A stretch of 64,000 bases of DNA from positions 5,123,501 through 5,187,500 of the forward strand of contig JAWNZC010000001.1 of the NCBI GenBank assembly GCA_035771165.1, in the 5' to 3' direction. Below are positions 46,491-61,800 of this stretch, one piece after another. The position numbers were made by a program, and so were the translations under genes. How positions within the stretch are numbered: position 1 is the stretch's first letter; each line of letters opens with the position of its first letter. Under the pieces are notes generated by a model, which was not told the origin of the DNA, searched no databases, and saw only the letters and a program-made list of their open reading frames with translations. The DNA comes from Paragorgia papillata. Taxonomy: Eukaryota > Cnidaria > Anthozoa > Scleralcyonacea > Coralliidae.

Positions 46491-49400
46491 GGGGAGAAGT
46501 CTTGGAGAATCATGCGTGAAAGGGTTAATGTGACTTATGGGGCTGTTCGTATGACGCGGGCGCTATAGCCCGGTTAAGTTACACGCGTAAAAACGCACAA
46601 CTTGTTCACGGTTGTCAACAGGCGTGAACAATGTTGTGCTGCTCGCCGTGAACAATGTTGTGCTGCTCGCCGTGAACAAGTTGTCAACAAGTTGTTCACT
46701 TATGGTTCGAACAACTTGTTCACGGATAAATCAACAGTCATGAACAAGTTGTTCCAACAGCACATTTTTATAGCCAACAACGTTGTTCGCACATGATACA
46801 ACATGTTGTAACAGCATGACGAAATAACAACGATGAACAACAATGTTAGTACAACAATGGTGAACATGGTTGATGTATCAACACGTTCTTCGGTTGTTAC
46901 AACATGCGTGAACAATGGTTGTTGTTTCATCAAGCTGTAACAACTTGTTGAAACAATGATGAACAATGTTGTTCATTTATCAATGTTGTTCACATATGTC
47001 AACAAGTTGTTACAGCATTGTTCAGGCAACAATGCTGTAACAACTTGCGAGATTTTTACGCGTGTATACGGGGCTGGTTTTATGTTACGAAAATCTTATT
47101 ACGACTATTTGAGAAATGCAGAATGATATAACAAAGCAAAATTGCCTTTGTTTTACTGTAAGCATAACAAACAGGGTGTTCTAATTCTTTTTTTGCAGTC
47201 ATCAAAAGATTTTCATGACTTAAAATCAGCCCGGTAACCGGGCTAGCCCGCCTCATAAGCATGAACAGCCCCTCTTTGTATGACGACATTTTGTTTTGAA
47301 CACTCGTACTCAGATGTCAGTCGCTCTTCTGACGCTAGTGACTAATATGAAATGGCACCTTCCTTTGCTCCTAATCCAGTCTCCGTGCTACCCTGGGGCC
47401 CTGGCCACGTTTAATAGCGTCCTGATTTTATAGCGCCCATCTTCTTTGGTTAATATTTGATGGTATGCGGACGAAACGGGTTAACGGGCTGGATCGATGT
47501 GTTGGCGACTCAAAGCAAAAGCTATGGACGTTTATTGATGTATCGCACGCATGTAACTTAACTCAACGGTTGTTATTTTTTAGTATTTTATGACTTTTCA
47601 AACTTTCAGAATTGTGTAAAATCTTCTCCCAAAACGCAGGAAATGCCATTTTAGAGACCAATAAGTTTCTCGTTACTTCGGCGCTTCGCTCCTCCCCTTT
47701 CAAAATCCTGGCTACGTCCTGCCCTTAAATACTTGCTATACCTACATTGAGCTCTTGCACGTATTCCCAAGTATTCCCAAATCCATATAAACAAAGGATT
47801 ACTACTCATTATTTGGTTCGACATGGCGACTTTGACGTCACCTGCAAGAGCCCAGTAGGGACCTTAAGCAAGCTCAACATTTTAACTTACATTGAGTTCA
47901 CTGGTTTACTTAGGCGTTAATCTATTATACGTCATGTTGTCGCAGCTATGGCTGCTTTTTAAAGGTCTTACAAAATACATAAAGCATACAATATACGACA
48001 TCCTGATCCATGGTTTCTTTTAAATGCAGTAACCTAGCTTGCTTAAGGTCCCTAATAGCAACTCCGAAAACTTGAATACCATACTCAATGGCCTTATAAG
48101 CGAATTAGATAACCACTATACACCCGTGACTCTCACAAACTGTTAAAATGTACACTATTGTTTCTTAGGAGGACCGTCTACCCAGCACATGACAAACGTA
48201 GCTCATTGAATAACGAGTCTGAGGTTAGTGGTGTACTGTGTTATTCGTAAAGGTGCTGCATGTGACGTCTGTTTGCACAATTGTACGTTAGGTTGATCTA
48301 ACGTATACTTATCACTGACTTACCGTCTTTTTCCAGAAGAAACCACATTTTAGAAAATTGTTTGTGTTTAGGTTACAGATGTCGAAGAAGTATTTCATTG
48401 TAAAATCGAAGAACTTAAACAGTTGGAGCTGGACATTGAAGAAATACACTCCAGAAAAAAGGTTAGCACTGCAATGATAGTGAAGCTCGAGAGCTTTTTC
48501 TAAAGTGGTGTGTTTGTCTTAGGACACGTTTTCAAACTTTTCGTATAGTAAGCTGCATGCGTGTTTCTTCCCTCTTTTTCTCTGTCCCTTATTTTTTCTC
48601 TCGCTTTTTCACTCCAAAGCCCCGCCTCCCTTCTTCTTTCCTTCCCTCCATTTCTTCTCTTGTCGTCCCTCCTTTTCTTTTTTCTTCTGTCCTTCTTTTC
48701 CTTCCTCCTTGTTTTCCTCTCTTTCTTCCTTCCTCTTTTTCTCTCTTTTCCTTTCCCTCCCGCCCTTTCTTGCTCTTTCTCTCCCAACCTCTTGTCTTGT
48801 CTTCTCTCCCTTTTCCATTCCTTCTCTTCTCTTCTCTTCTCTTCTCTTCTCTTCTCTTCTCTTCTCTTCTCTTCTCTTCTCTTCTCTTCTCTTCTCTTCT
48901 CTTCTCTTCTCTTCTCTTCTCTTCTCTTCTCTTCTCTTCTCTTCTCTTCTCTTCTCTTCTCTTCTCTTCTCTTCTCTTCTCTTCTCTTCTCTTCTCTTCT
49001 CTTCTCTTCTCTTCTCGTCTCGTCTCGTCTCGTCTCGTCTCGTCTCGTCTCTTTTCCTCTTTCTGTCTCCCGCCCTCTTTTCGTGTTTTTTTTCGCTTCC
49101 TCTTTCCCTCTTTTCCTTCCTTTCTACTTTCCTCCCTCTCTTCTTCCCTTCCTTTCCCCTCCTCTCTTTCTACCCCCATCCATCTGCATGTAGCCGCATT
49201 TCCATGGAAGAGACAGTAAAACATAACTTTTGTTAAATCCTCTTGTTTGTGCGTTCCCCCTTCTGTTCCATAATTTTATCTTGTACTAACGAGAACAACA
49301 ATGCCCATCAAACGAAAAGATGCAATAAAACAATCCAGTTACATCGCTAAGAAGATGTCAGAATCCTGGAACAGTTTCAATGAATTAGAAACTCGCTACT

Positions 49401-49726
49401 CTCTTCTCAAACTCACGGTTAATTGTTGTATTCTTCCCTGAATAGATGGCAATGCATGAACTGAATGTCTTGGAAGAGTCTCTGAACCGCAACAAAGCCG
49501 ACATGAATTCTTCTGAAAGTTTAGTAGAGCAATATCGGTGGCAAGCTACACAGACGAGGTAGTACGATACTATAGTCGCTCCTATATGTACATAAGTTTC
49601 TTTTTAGCTATCACGTTCTAGGGTGTTTCCATCTTTCAGTCAGAGGATCGTCACTTTGTCTATATCCACCCATTTATCATTCTGTCCGGCTATCTGTCTT
49701 TATTCCTTGGTCACATAGTCACTTGC

Positions 49727-49759
<33 letters not shown>

Positions 49760-49761
49760 TC

Positions 49762-49829
<68 letters not shown>

Positions 49830-52800
49830 GCTTGTTTGTTTGTTTGTTTGTTTGTTTGTTTGTTTGTTTGTTTGTTTGTTTGTTTGTCTGTCTTTCTCCT
49901 GGTATGTCTGTTTGTTTGTTTGTTTGTTTGTTTGTTTGTTGGTATGTTTGTTTGTTTGTTTGTTTGTCTGTTTGTGTTTTATCTGTCTCTGTTAATCTGT
50001 CCATGTGTCTGTTTGTGTTTCCGCCTGCATATATTAACTAATTTTATTATTCATTTATTAAGGAGTGAGCTAATGGAACTTGAGAAAACTCGTAACCAGC
50101 TTCAAGAAGAATGCAACGCACTGAACGGAGTTCTTGAAAAGTCAAAACGAAACGAGGTTAGTTGAGATACTACATGTAGAAAAAATTTCCAAGTTGGAAA
50201 GGGAAAACAGCACTTGAGAAACTTTACCTTTGCTATATTTGCTCAAAGATTAGATAGCTGAGTGTTATACTGTAGATCTGACAGTGATGGATTTACAGGG
50301 GGTGCGGGGGGTGCGCACCCCCTGGTCCTTGGCCAAGGGGGTGCAGGGGGGTGTGCCAATTACTCAATTAGTGCCTTGCTGCAGTGGGATGCGACGTGGC
50401 TTTTCATTGAAAATGTCAATCACATTTCTAATGTCTAGCTTCCTTGTGATATCCATAATAAAATATGGATAAAATGCTAAATAAATAAATATGGATAAAT
50501 GATAAAATGCGCTTTTGAAAACACGATTTAAAACTTTTAAATCTTTCTTTTTAAATCAAAGTACCGTCAGAATGCAGGAAATGCCATTTCAGAGGTCCAA
50601 ATTTCAAAAAGTTTCGGGGGGAACATGCCCCCAGACCCCCCTAGGAATGGTTTGACTAAGGTTAAAAAAATTCTAGATCCGCCCCTGCAGCACCCCCGTA
50701 CCAGATCAAGCTGGATCCATCACTGAGATCTGATAAAACACGTACTGCGAATATTTAAAAAACGACTCATTTGGTTCATTGGCGTAGACGTTTGAAAAAC
50801 AACGTTGTCTAAGCCGAGAAAAGCAAGGCTAAATTCGGCTGACTCGAGCGGGATTTGAACTCGCACATTTGGGATACCGGTCCGCCGCTCTACCTGTTGA
50901 GCTATCTAGCCGCACAGGGATTGGAGGCGAGTTTTATTCAACTTAAGTGCACGAGATATTCTCGCGACAACTTAAAGTGCATATAAACCCTACACAGTTT
51001 TCAGTTTTCTGAAAATAGGACGCACAAATAGCTGATAAGTTCTTTTACAGTTTTTGATTTGGTCCATTCATTCCAGAGATATCTCGCTTTAAACATAGCT
51101 ATTTATATGAAAAAGCCGCAAATTTAATTTGACGTCATCGGCTACAATAGCCGTGTTTGAGCAACCGTATACAGCACACCTATCTGGCATTACTAAAATT
51201 ATTAAACTGCAAATATTCGACGAATTTTAAAGCTAAACTTAGTATGGAAAACCTCGTGCGTACACTGCTAGTGACAGAGCGATCAGAGTTGACGTTTCTT
51301 AAATGACGTCACGCCTTGTCGGTTCCAGGCCCTATTTTGATCATATAATATTTGCGGCAATTTTTCGCGGGACTTTCAAATTGGAGCATTTTGCCGATGT
51401 TTGAAGCAAGATATCTCCGGAACGAATGGACCAAATCAAAAACTGTAAAATAACTCATCAGTTCTTTTGCCGTGATCTATACAAACAAATAAAAACTGTA
51501 GGGTTTATATGCACTTTAACGCTTTTCCGTGAGGACGTGCAGTGTTTCAATTCTATTACAGAACCATCCTCAGAGAAACATGAGAACATTTTTCATGATT
51601 TTCTTACACTGCTAAAGTGTAAAGCGGCGGACAGGTAAAGCTGTGGACCGGTATCTATGCCGAAGGTGCGAATTCAAATCCCGCTCGAGTCAGCTGAATT
51701 TTTCGGTTGACTTGAGCAGTGTAAGAAAATCATGGAAAATTTTTTGCAAGGTTAAGTTTATGTAAATAAGGAGGATTTTTTTTATCAGATAAAACCACGG
51801 ACATAGTTATTCAATTGTGTTGTTTCATGACTTATTAGTGATTTTTTAAAATTTCTTATAAATGCCTTGAATGACCCGTTAGCAGAGGTATGCAGTCTTT
51901 GAGTGCCTCCTAGCTGTATTTGCTTTGATTTTTAGACGTTTAACACTGACGAGATAATATTTGGCAGAAGCAAAGAGGAGATCTTTACGTGTCTTCAAGA
52001 ACGCGATAAGTTTAAGAAAGATTTAGAAATGATGCAGGAGACACTGAGGAGAGAAAAAATGCGAGCGAAGATGGCTCAAGACGATCTACGCGAGAAGAAT
52101 AGAGCTTTGGAAGATGACTTGAATAAACAGCGCCAAGAAACAGTCGAGAATCTGCAAAAGATGAAAGAGGTTTGATTTTAGAGAGAGAGAGGGGGGGGGG
52201 GGGGGGGGATCAGGCAGAGTAGAAAGGCATACAGCTGAAATTGGGGTACCATTTTAATAACTAGTATAAAAGGAATTTAGTGGCTAGGCGCCAGAGAAAA
52301 GGGGCATATTCCGTTGATTAATAAGAATCGTCTTTGTTGAGGATACCAACATCACCTTAAATTAATTATTAATAATAATTATTATATGGCACGGATTACT
52401 TCCGGTAAAATCACGCGCTGTGATTGGTTGCTGACGGGGCGAGATTTCTCCGTAATGCCCACGGGCATTATGAAAATTGTTAATGCCCTACGATTGGAAA
52501 CAAACGAAAAATCCTAATAAGAAACTTTTATTGCCGAAAAACGGTGGAAATAGATGAAATAGACGACGATGAACATTATAAAATATCTATATTCTAGTAT
52601 CCAGAGGAGAAAGAAACAGAAGAAAATAACGCTAGTTTGGTGTTTTGGCGAAGACCAAGAAATACAAGATTGATTTTGAAATAAAAAGCCATATAATATG
52701 GTAAAATATTAAACCTCGGTCTTGGGCGTATTAACCTCGCTATCGCTCGGTCAATACAGCAAGACCTCGGTTTAATATGTTACCGTAAAGACCTCACTCT

Positions 52801-55800
52801 CGGTTATTAAGTAGTTATTAATAATAATTTATAATAATGAACTATAATTAGTAATAATTAGTAAATTAATATTTACTTAATTTATTAATTATTAATAATT
52901 AATATTTAGTAATTAATAATTTATAATTAAAAATAATAATTAATAAGTAGTAATGAATAAATAATAATAAATAAATAGTAATAATTAATAAATAATAATA
53001 ATAATAAATTATTAATAGATGTAGTAATATTTATTGCTCATTGATGGTTAATCATTGATGGTTGATTATTGGTTTGATCATTGATGATAATAGAATATTG
53101 ACAACTGATATTTATAACCTACTTGCTTGATTTTTTAAACACTAACATAGTTATCCCTGACTAACTTTTTAATTTCTAGCAATTGGAGAAAGAGCGGCAG
53201 AAGGTCCGTACAGTACAGCACGAAAAGCTAAACGCAATAAATAACCTTCACGACGAAATGAAAGATCTACAGGAGAAGGAAATTGAGGCATTAAAAGCGC
53301 AAATGTTGCGGGTCAGTTCGCAAGGATATTGACCATTTTTTCTTTTCGTTGAATGCTGAGCTGGGGTTCTGAGTAATATATTCACGAGATATATTAACAA
53401 AATTGAATACATGTAACAGATACAGCATGAGCAGCCGAGCTGTATCTGATTTACAAGGCGAGCTGCAAGCGAGCCGTAGTAAATCAGGTACAGCTTGGAT
53501 GCGAATGCTGTATCTTTCGTAAAATACAAATGCATCTAAGTAATCAAGTTCACCAACTATTTTGGGGATACGGTCTGTTTTAGCCGAGAAAATCGAAGCT
53601 AAAGTTTATGTAAATCAGGACAATGCTGTATCCGATACGTATAGAGCGTTTTCACTCACGTGATCGGTGGCCCCATTGGGGTGGTGAAACAATACGAAAT
53701 ATTTGAATAAGAAAGAGCTAATTCCCATACCGTACACCAATATGGCCGCTATTTCATTGTTTTGGTACACCATGCAACAATACATATAATGCATGTGTTA
53801 CGTTTGCGAGCTTGGTGTAATATGTAACAGGCGTTCGGTGGACGTTCGTCAAGCTCAATTACTCAGAAAAAATTTGAGACCCCAGACAGGGTTCGAACCT
53901 GCAACCTTCTAAGTATAGGTTAGTGACCGAGGTCACTACGCTGGTTATTAACCCCGAGGCCCGCAGGCCCAAGGGTAATAACCAGTAGTGACCGAGGTTA
54001 AGATCACTAACCGACTTAGTTTATTCATGACACAGACGATATTTGTCGTTATTTAACAAAAAAATGGTATTCTAGACGTAGTTTTAAAGCGATATAGTAG
54101 GTAATTTAATATGCAAGGTCAATAACCTATTTATTAACCGCGGCACATCAAAGATAATTTATGCATGAATAAACTAATGACCGGTTAGACGCTCTGACCA
54201 TTGAGCTACTGAGGCTCAGATGGAGAGCTAAGGTTGCAAATTCATAGTCATGTGCTCCTAAGTGGTAGCGTTATTTTTTTCAGAATGTCAGGAAGAAATC
54301 GTGTTTGACAATGAAATTTCTAGGTTATGAAAGAGTTTTCGGAAGAGAACTAGACATATAATACAAGCGTGAATTTGTGGTAACACCACGTTTATTAATT
54401 ATTATTTATTGCTGATCTTCCGATTAGACACTTGAACTGGCTTAAGCCACCCTTGTTTGAATATAAAAATATTCACAAAACAATACAACATTAGAAATTA
54501 AAATCGTTGTTGTTTTCAAATTCTGATGGACTATATTGGACTTCAAAACCATTATGGGAAAGTTGAAAAACTTGCAAGAATATAAGTCGGTCATTAATTT
54601 TGGCCACCATTGTATATACTGCTAAAAAACATCTATCATATTTGCACATGGCAGTATATGTTCCAGTGCCGCTTGGGAACTGAAATGTTTTTCTGAGTAA
54701 AATAGCTCGGAGAACACCTTAAGCCCTAATCAAACGAGAACGCAAGTCATCGCAAGTTGGTAGTCAGATTTCTGTGGCGGTCGTCGAACTCCCTAAATTA
54801 ACAAAATAAAGGTTTCATGAGTGTTTTAAACAAGTTTTAACTTTGTCACGGTACATGAATTTTCGGGAAACTATTCAGAAGGGCTGGCTGAGATAGCGTG
54901 ACTGCCAACTTGCGATGACTTGCGTTCTCGTTTGATTAGGGCTTTACATTACTAGTTACACCCAGCATTATACAATGTCATAATTGAACTCACCCTACGT
55001 TCATCTCATCCGAGTCCCAGTACCTCAATAGTTAGAGCGAGCTTGACGACTAAATGAAAGTCTTTCTCTAATGTATTATGTTTATATATTTGTTGCGTTT
55101 TCTATTGTTTACTACCATGGTGATGTGAGTTATTGTTTTGATAGGAACGCGCCTCAAATATCGAACTCTTAGAAGAGAAGTTTAAAAGAGAAGCAAATCA
55201 ACTAAAGAAGACTGCAGAGGTTTGTGTATAGAAAAAGAATAGCTGTGTTATTAATTTATGCAAGAGTAATTACGTCATTTATTGCTATTATGTGCTTTAT
55301 GAAATAGTCTTCTTGATGGTACAGCCGGCAAGTAATCTATTTTATTGCTTTGCAGAATGCAGAGTCGAGGATCACACAGCTCGAAGCATCCTTGGTTGAA
55401 AGAAATGAAGAATTCAGTAAATTAAAGGTTCAGTTTCGAGAAGAGAAACAGAAAAATCTGGATCTGGAGAAACACTGGCGTGCTCAGCTGGAGAGCGAAC
55501 GACAAGACGCTGAAATACGAATGGATGGACAGGTTTTTATCGTTTCAAGATATATTGAAGAAATATGTTCTGTTATACCCATGTAGCCATGTACACACGA
55601 AAAAACGCAATCCAGGTCCGATTCCTGCTCGGTACAATTTCTCTCAATTTAGACTTATTTAAGACCTAATTTTTTTTTAATTTTGTTTTTGTCTTTATAC
55701 AATTCAGGAAAGATCTTGCAAAGACCGGGAAGACAAACTACTACGCCAACAAAGAGAACTTGAAAATGTAAGACCTGATTTTAAAATAATTTAGATCTTA

Positions 55801-58800
55801 GGTCAAGATTTTTTAAGGCGAAACTGTGGTGTGATACTTTTATGAAACATTTTCTTTCGTTCACAGCTGGTAGAGGAGCGAACAGCGGATTTCAGACGTT
55901 CTGAAGAAAGGTGCAGAGCACAGACGGAAGAATTACAAAAAATTATCGAGGTATCTACCCATACTTGATCTGTCTATCACAAGAGAAACACCTTCGAAGC
56001 ACGGACCAACTCACATGAGTCTTAAACAATTTTATGGGTTGCTTTGCATTTGTAGAACAAAAACGAAGAAGTAAAGTTGGTTCGTGGTTTAGTCAGGCAA
56101 CAAGAGGACGCTACTCGAGTGCTTGGAGAACGACTGAGAACTGAAGCACGAGAACACGTAAGAGACGCTGTAGTAAAGTACTAGTAAATTCTCTTCCTTC
56201 CTTCCTTCCTTCCTTCCTTCCTTCCTTCCTTCCTTCCTTCCTTCCTTCCTTCCTTCCTTCCTTCCTTCCTTCCTTCCTTCCTTCCTTCCTTCCTTCCTTC
56301 CTTCCTTCCTTCCTTCCTTCCTTCCTTTCCTCCCTTCCTTTCTTCCTTCCCTTCCTTCCTTCCTTCCTTCCTTCCTTCCTTCCTTCCTTCCTTCCTTCCT
56401 TCCTTCCTTCCTTCCTTCCTTCCTTCCTTCCTTCCTTCCTTCCTTCCTTCCTTCCTTCCTTCCTTCCTTCCTTCCTTCCTTCCTTCCTTCCCTCCCTCCC
56501 TCCCTCCCTTCCTTCCTTCCTTTCCTCCCTTCCCTTCCTTCCCTTCCTTTCTTCCTTTCTTCCTTTCTTCCTTTCTTCCTTTCTTCCTTTCTTCCTTCCT
56601 TCCTATATGTGATCTGATACTGGTATACGAACCATACCTACTCCTTGATTTCTTTTAGGTTCGTAATGCCGTCGACAAAGAACGACAATCTCTGAGTAAA
56701 GAAAAAGAACGGATAAGTAGAACCGTAGACGAGGAGAAAGAGAAAAACACGAGGACTGTGAAACAACTTACGGAGCAGATAGAAATGGAAAAAGAAAGCC
56801 ATTTGCAGACTAAACAAACAATGAACAAATTAAAACATGTAAGTGTGTGTGTATTTTTATAGTTCAACTGTACATACATTCGCGTTCAATCTTGAAGCTC
56901 AAACTTTTTCAGGCGTAACGTTGTTTGCTTACGTTTGAAAATTGTGCCAAACCAGCTATAAGAGTACGTGGGAACATTCAAAGATTATTATCACCATCCC
57001 GCGGCGCCATTAAAGACTTTGTTCGAGGTGGCTTGGCGCCAATATTGATAGCGCCCATGCCCCATTAAATCTCGATTACGGTGGTCTTTTGCGAGAAGCG
57101 TATTTGTATATCGGCAATAGTAAAGTTAACGTTAATTCTTTGAAAGTTTTCATGGCGATAATGTAATATAATAAGTTTTGTGGAAACACCACGTAAAATG
57201 TTTATTTGCTAAGCTTTCGGCCTGTTGACTCAGGCCTTCATCAGTAAGAAAACTTATTATATTAAAGATAACGTTATCAGTGGTTTTGGGAGAGTGTAAA
57301 TAGGGAAGTTGTCTTTACAGCGATCTCTCCTCCGATAAAGACAGTATATCTAAGTATCAGAGGAAGGGATAGATGGGCAGAGGAAGGGATAGATGGATGG
57401 ATGGATGAAAGGATGGAGGCATGAATGGATGGAGGAAGGGATAGACGGAGAAAGGAATGGATGGATGGATGAAAGGATAGGGGCATGTATATATGGAGGG
57501 AGGGAGGAAGGAAGGAAAGAAATGAGGGAGGGAAGTAAGGAAGGATGGAAGGAAGGAGGAAGGGAAGGAAGGAAGGAAGAAAGGAAGGAGGAAGGGAAAG
57601 AAGGGAGGGAGGAAGAAAGGAATGAAGGACGGAAGGAATGAAGGACGGAAGGAATGGCTGGATGGATAAAGTGAATGGTTTGGTTCATGTGTTCCAGGAA
57701 GCCGAGGAGTTAAGAAAACAACTTGTGGAAGTTCACGGAGAAAGGATTACGAGCGTACAGCGCGCCAGACAGGAAGGCGGTCAGGAACTGGGGAAGATCA
57801 AAGAAAAACTTCAAGAGGTACTAAATATTTCATCGTTGTGATAGTGGCCATGGTGATATCGTGATCTACCATAAATAAAATATATTTCTCATTATATATA
57901 ACAAGTTTTCTTATTATTTTTCATGAGTTGACACTGTCTTTTTTCCACCATGTTAAGTTCACGATCCAAGCTGACAAATTAGAAAGAATTGATAAAGAGA
58001 CTGCGAAAGCCATCTACGAAGAATGCCGGAAGATTGCTGAGTTAGTGGACATGCCGTTCAAGACACCGACAAGGTAATGTTGCTATGGAGACCAGATTGT
58101 TTATTGACTTTACAGACCAATTGTATACACACCACAATGCATCATTATACACGCTTAGTATAAATACGCAGGTGATTCTAGAAAATCGCGCGCGCTGATT
58201 GGTCGAGCTACTTCGGATTAATTCTCGATAATCACCTACAGCGTTTATTCAAAATGGCCGCCAGCCAAATTGTCAGTGCAACAGACGAGGAAATTAACAA
58301 TTTCAAAGAAAATGTTGTTCCTAAAAGTACGAAAATGTGTATTTATACTAAAACAATTATTCGCCTCAGGCTCAGTGAATATCGGTGAATAATATCCTCG
58401 ACTTCGTCTCGGTTATTATACACCGATATTCACCTCGCCTTCGGCGAATAATTGTTAAATATTCGTACCTCGCCTTCGGCGAATAGTTGTTAAATATTCG
58501 TACCTCGCCTTCGGCGAATAATTGTTAAATAACCTCAATTTTATTTTTTGAATTCTATAATGAAAACAGGAAAACTGAATAGAATTCAATTCTGTAATTT
58601 TTTGCTTTACGTTAATTTTGGTATTAATATTATTTAAGACTGACCGACGAAAGATCTGATGAGAAAGTTGCCGATACTCAAGAAAGTCCAACTAAAGAAG
58701 CGCTGGTAAGATCGAGATTGCTCATTTTACGTTGTGTGACGATATTCTATAACCTTAACACGTTACATTGCATCACAGTACACCATACCATACAATACTA

Positions 58801-61800
58801 TACCATATCTGGTCTTACCATACCACACCACACCATACCATACCACACCATACCATGCCATACCATACTACTGTATATCGTACCATACTAAACATTACCA
58901 TACTAAACCATACCACACAATACCATACGTTACATTGCATCACAGTACACCATACCATACAATACTATACCATATCTGGTCTTACCATACTATACCATAC
59001 ATATCATACATTACTATACTATACCATACCACACCATACCATACCACACCACACCATACCACACCATACCATACTATACCACACCATACCATACCATGCC
59101 ATACCATACCATACTACTGTATATCGTACCATGCTAAACATTACCATAATATACCTTACCATACTAAACCATACCATACCATACCACACAATACCATACT
59201 ACTGTATATCTTACAATAATACTTTACCATACCAAACCAAACCACACCTCACATACCACACCAAACCATACAATATTATACTATATCTGGTCATGCCATA
59301 CCATACTATATCATTCCAATTCCATACCACACCATACCTTACCACACCATACCTTACCATACCATACCATACCATAGTAACAATACCTTTTCATATACCA
59401 TGCGAACTCATGCACTACACTATTTTAAATAACAGGTCACGTCATACTTTACTTGACCGCACTTTGCCTTACGATATGACCACACGATATGGCCAGACTT
59501 GTTATTTACTAATACTACATATACTTGTTTTATAATCTTTAGGCGAGCTTACGACATTGTAATAATGAACTTCGGCAACGTCTCGCTGATATGAAAAAAC
59601 AAATGGACAAACAAAGAACAGAGACTGAACAAATAAAGAAGGTACAGTAGGGCATAATTATCTAGTGAGGCATGAGTGGCACAAGCTGTTAAGCACGCTG
59701 CCTTTCGCTCAGAAGTAAAGCAAGGTCAAATGGGGTTAGTATTTAGATGAGTGACCACCTTAGCTTCATGTGAGTAGAGTTGTTGGTCTCTTCTGTTGCT
59801 CTAGGGTGTTTCATCGGGCTCTTCGGTTTTCCTCCCTCCGCAAATTCAACACCATAGTTTTCTCAGTTAACCTCTACGAACTAGTTCCATCAAGGGCCAT
59901 TGGGTTATAAATAAATAAATAAAGTTACTGTAGTTGCTTTAGGCTCTAATTTTAATTCTTTCGTTCGCAGAAAAATGCTCTTTCAAGTAATCCTGATGAG
60001 AGCTTGACGAATCTTCAAAATCGCCTTGAAGAAAAGGTAACGCAGTTGACAAATTTATCACCATCATCATCGTCATCATGATCATCATCATCACCACCAT
60101 TGCCAGCAACAGCACTGACATTAGCATCATCATCATCATTATCACCATCATTAGAGAGCTTAAGCATATTAGACGTTTTTGAGACACGGACGGTGACCGG
60201 AGGAACAGGAATACAATACAGAACTACTGAACCGCGTATTCTTTGAAAAGACTTTTTTTACCCAAAACAAAGGCTATGAATAATCACATATCTAAACTGT
60301 TAGCTTATAAGCTTAAATTTCATCTTTATTCCTTTATTTTATATTGTAATGTAATGAAATTATCCTCCTTAAAATACAAGTTTCAGTCTACTTTAAAAGT
60401 ATGTCTCATTGTAGTAAAACAACGATGACAGGCCTCAACGTTCTAGCAGTTCCCGTCGTCTCAAGAACGTGAAAATGCTCTCAATGACGTATTGTGTAGA
60501 ACGACGACGGCGTTCACTTTGCTCTTGGAATTTTAAATTGCTCATTACCATTGTTTTGAATGAAAAATGCTATTGAATTACAACGCCATCCGTGGCTGTA
60601 AAACGTCTGTTGCTTAAGCTCTCTATTAGCAGCAGCACCGCAACCATCACCACCACTATCATCATCCTTACCACCATCAGCAGCATTAGCCTCAGCACCA
60701 TTTCATTATCATACCATCACCACCACTATCACCACCACCATCGTCAGCAGCAGCACCATTATAACTATCACCATCACCATCATCATCATCATCATTACTA
60801 TCATTAACAATTGCCATTATCAATATCATCATTATTGTTAATGTATTATTAATTTATTATTATTCCATTTTGTAGGAAGAAGAAATCCAACGTCTTCATA
60901 AGTAAGTTTATACTTAATGTGCTTGTTTACAAAAAAGCTATATTTTAAAAAGTCAAAATTGTCTCTAATATAATTTATAAAATTTAGGAAATATGGCAAT
61001 GAGATTCAACAGTTGGAAGAAGAGAAGAAAAAAGAACAAATGGTAAATATATATATGATATAAATATCTGATAAAACACGCACTGCAAATGTTTTAAATA
61101 GCTTCAAAAACTACCCATTTGGTAAGTTTATTGGCGTAATAATTTTGAAAAATATTGTTGTATAAGCCGAAAAATTAATCGAAGCTATAGTTTATGTAAA
61201 CCAAGAGGATTCGTTATCAGATATAAAGCCACGGACATGATACTAATTTCCTTTGTGTTTTCCTCATGAATTATGAAAATTCAGGACATTTTAAACTCAA
61301 TACAACAATGACCGTCACTTCAAGTTTGTCTTTTCTTGTTATGACAGACGTACAAGAGAACTGGAGCTAAACTGGAGCAAGAATTTCAAAAGCTGATTAC
61401 TGCTAAAGTAAGTATGGTGATGTACTGATTTACTCTATTTAATCGTACCGAAAAAGATGGCGACTTGTACATTTAAGCACAATCCTTTGCGTGCATGCAG
61501 TAAATATTGTTTCTTGCAGAATTATTGGAAGATATATGGTTTTAAAACGATCAACTTTGGTAGAAATGAAGTTCTTGCTTACTTAATCCATCTTAGCACG
61601 ATAAACAGTGTTTAGTTGTTATTTGAGCTGATTTGAGGTCGCAAAGCATTGTGGTTAAATGTACCGCCACCATCTTTTTCGGTACCATCAATTGTTTACG
61701 CTGACGTCAGCAAAAAAGAGGCGGGGAAAAAACAGCAAGAATATAATCAAACAATATACTCAAACGTCGAAGAAAGATTTCATCTTGGTTACCCATGTTA

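Noticed and set aside
48557..49236. 220- and 211-codon frames on both strands
   Set aside because: Pure CTTCT repeat stays open in all frames because the pentamer contains no stop. There is no coding signal.
49711..50041. Cys/Val/Leu-rich open frames
   Set aside because: Tetramer microsatellite CTGT/TTGT.
58768..59535. 255-codon His/Thr/Tyr/Pro frame
   Set aside because: Degenerate ATACC pentamer array inside an intron.
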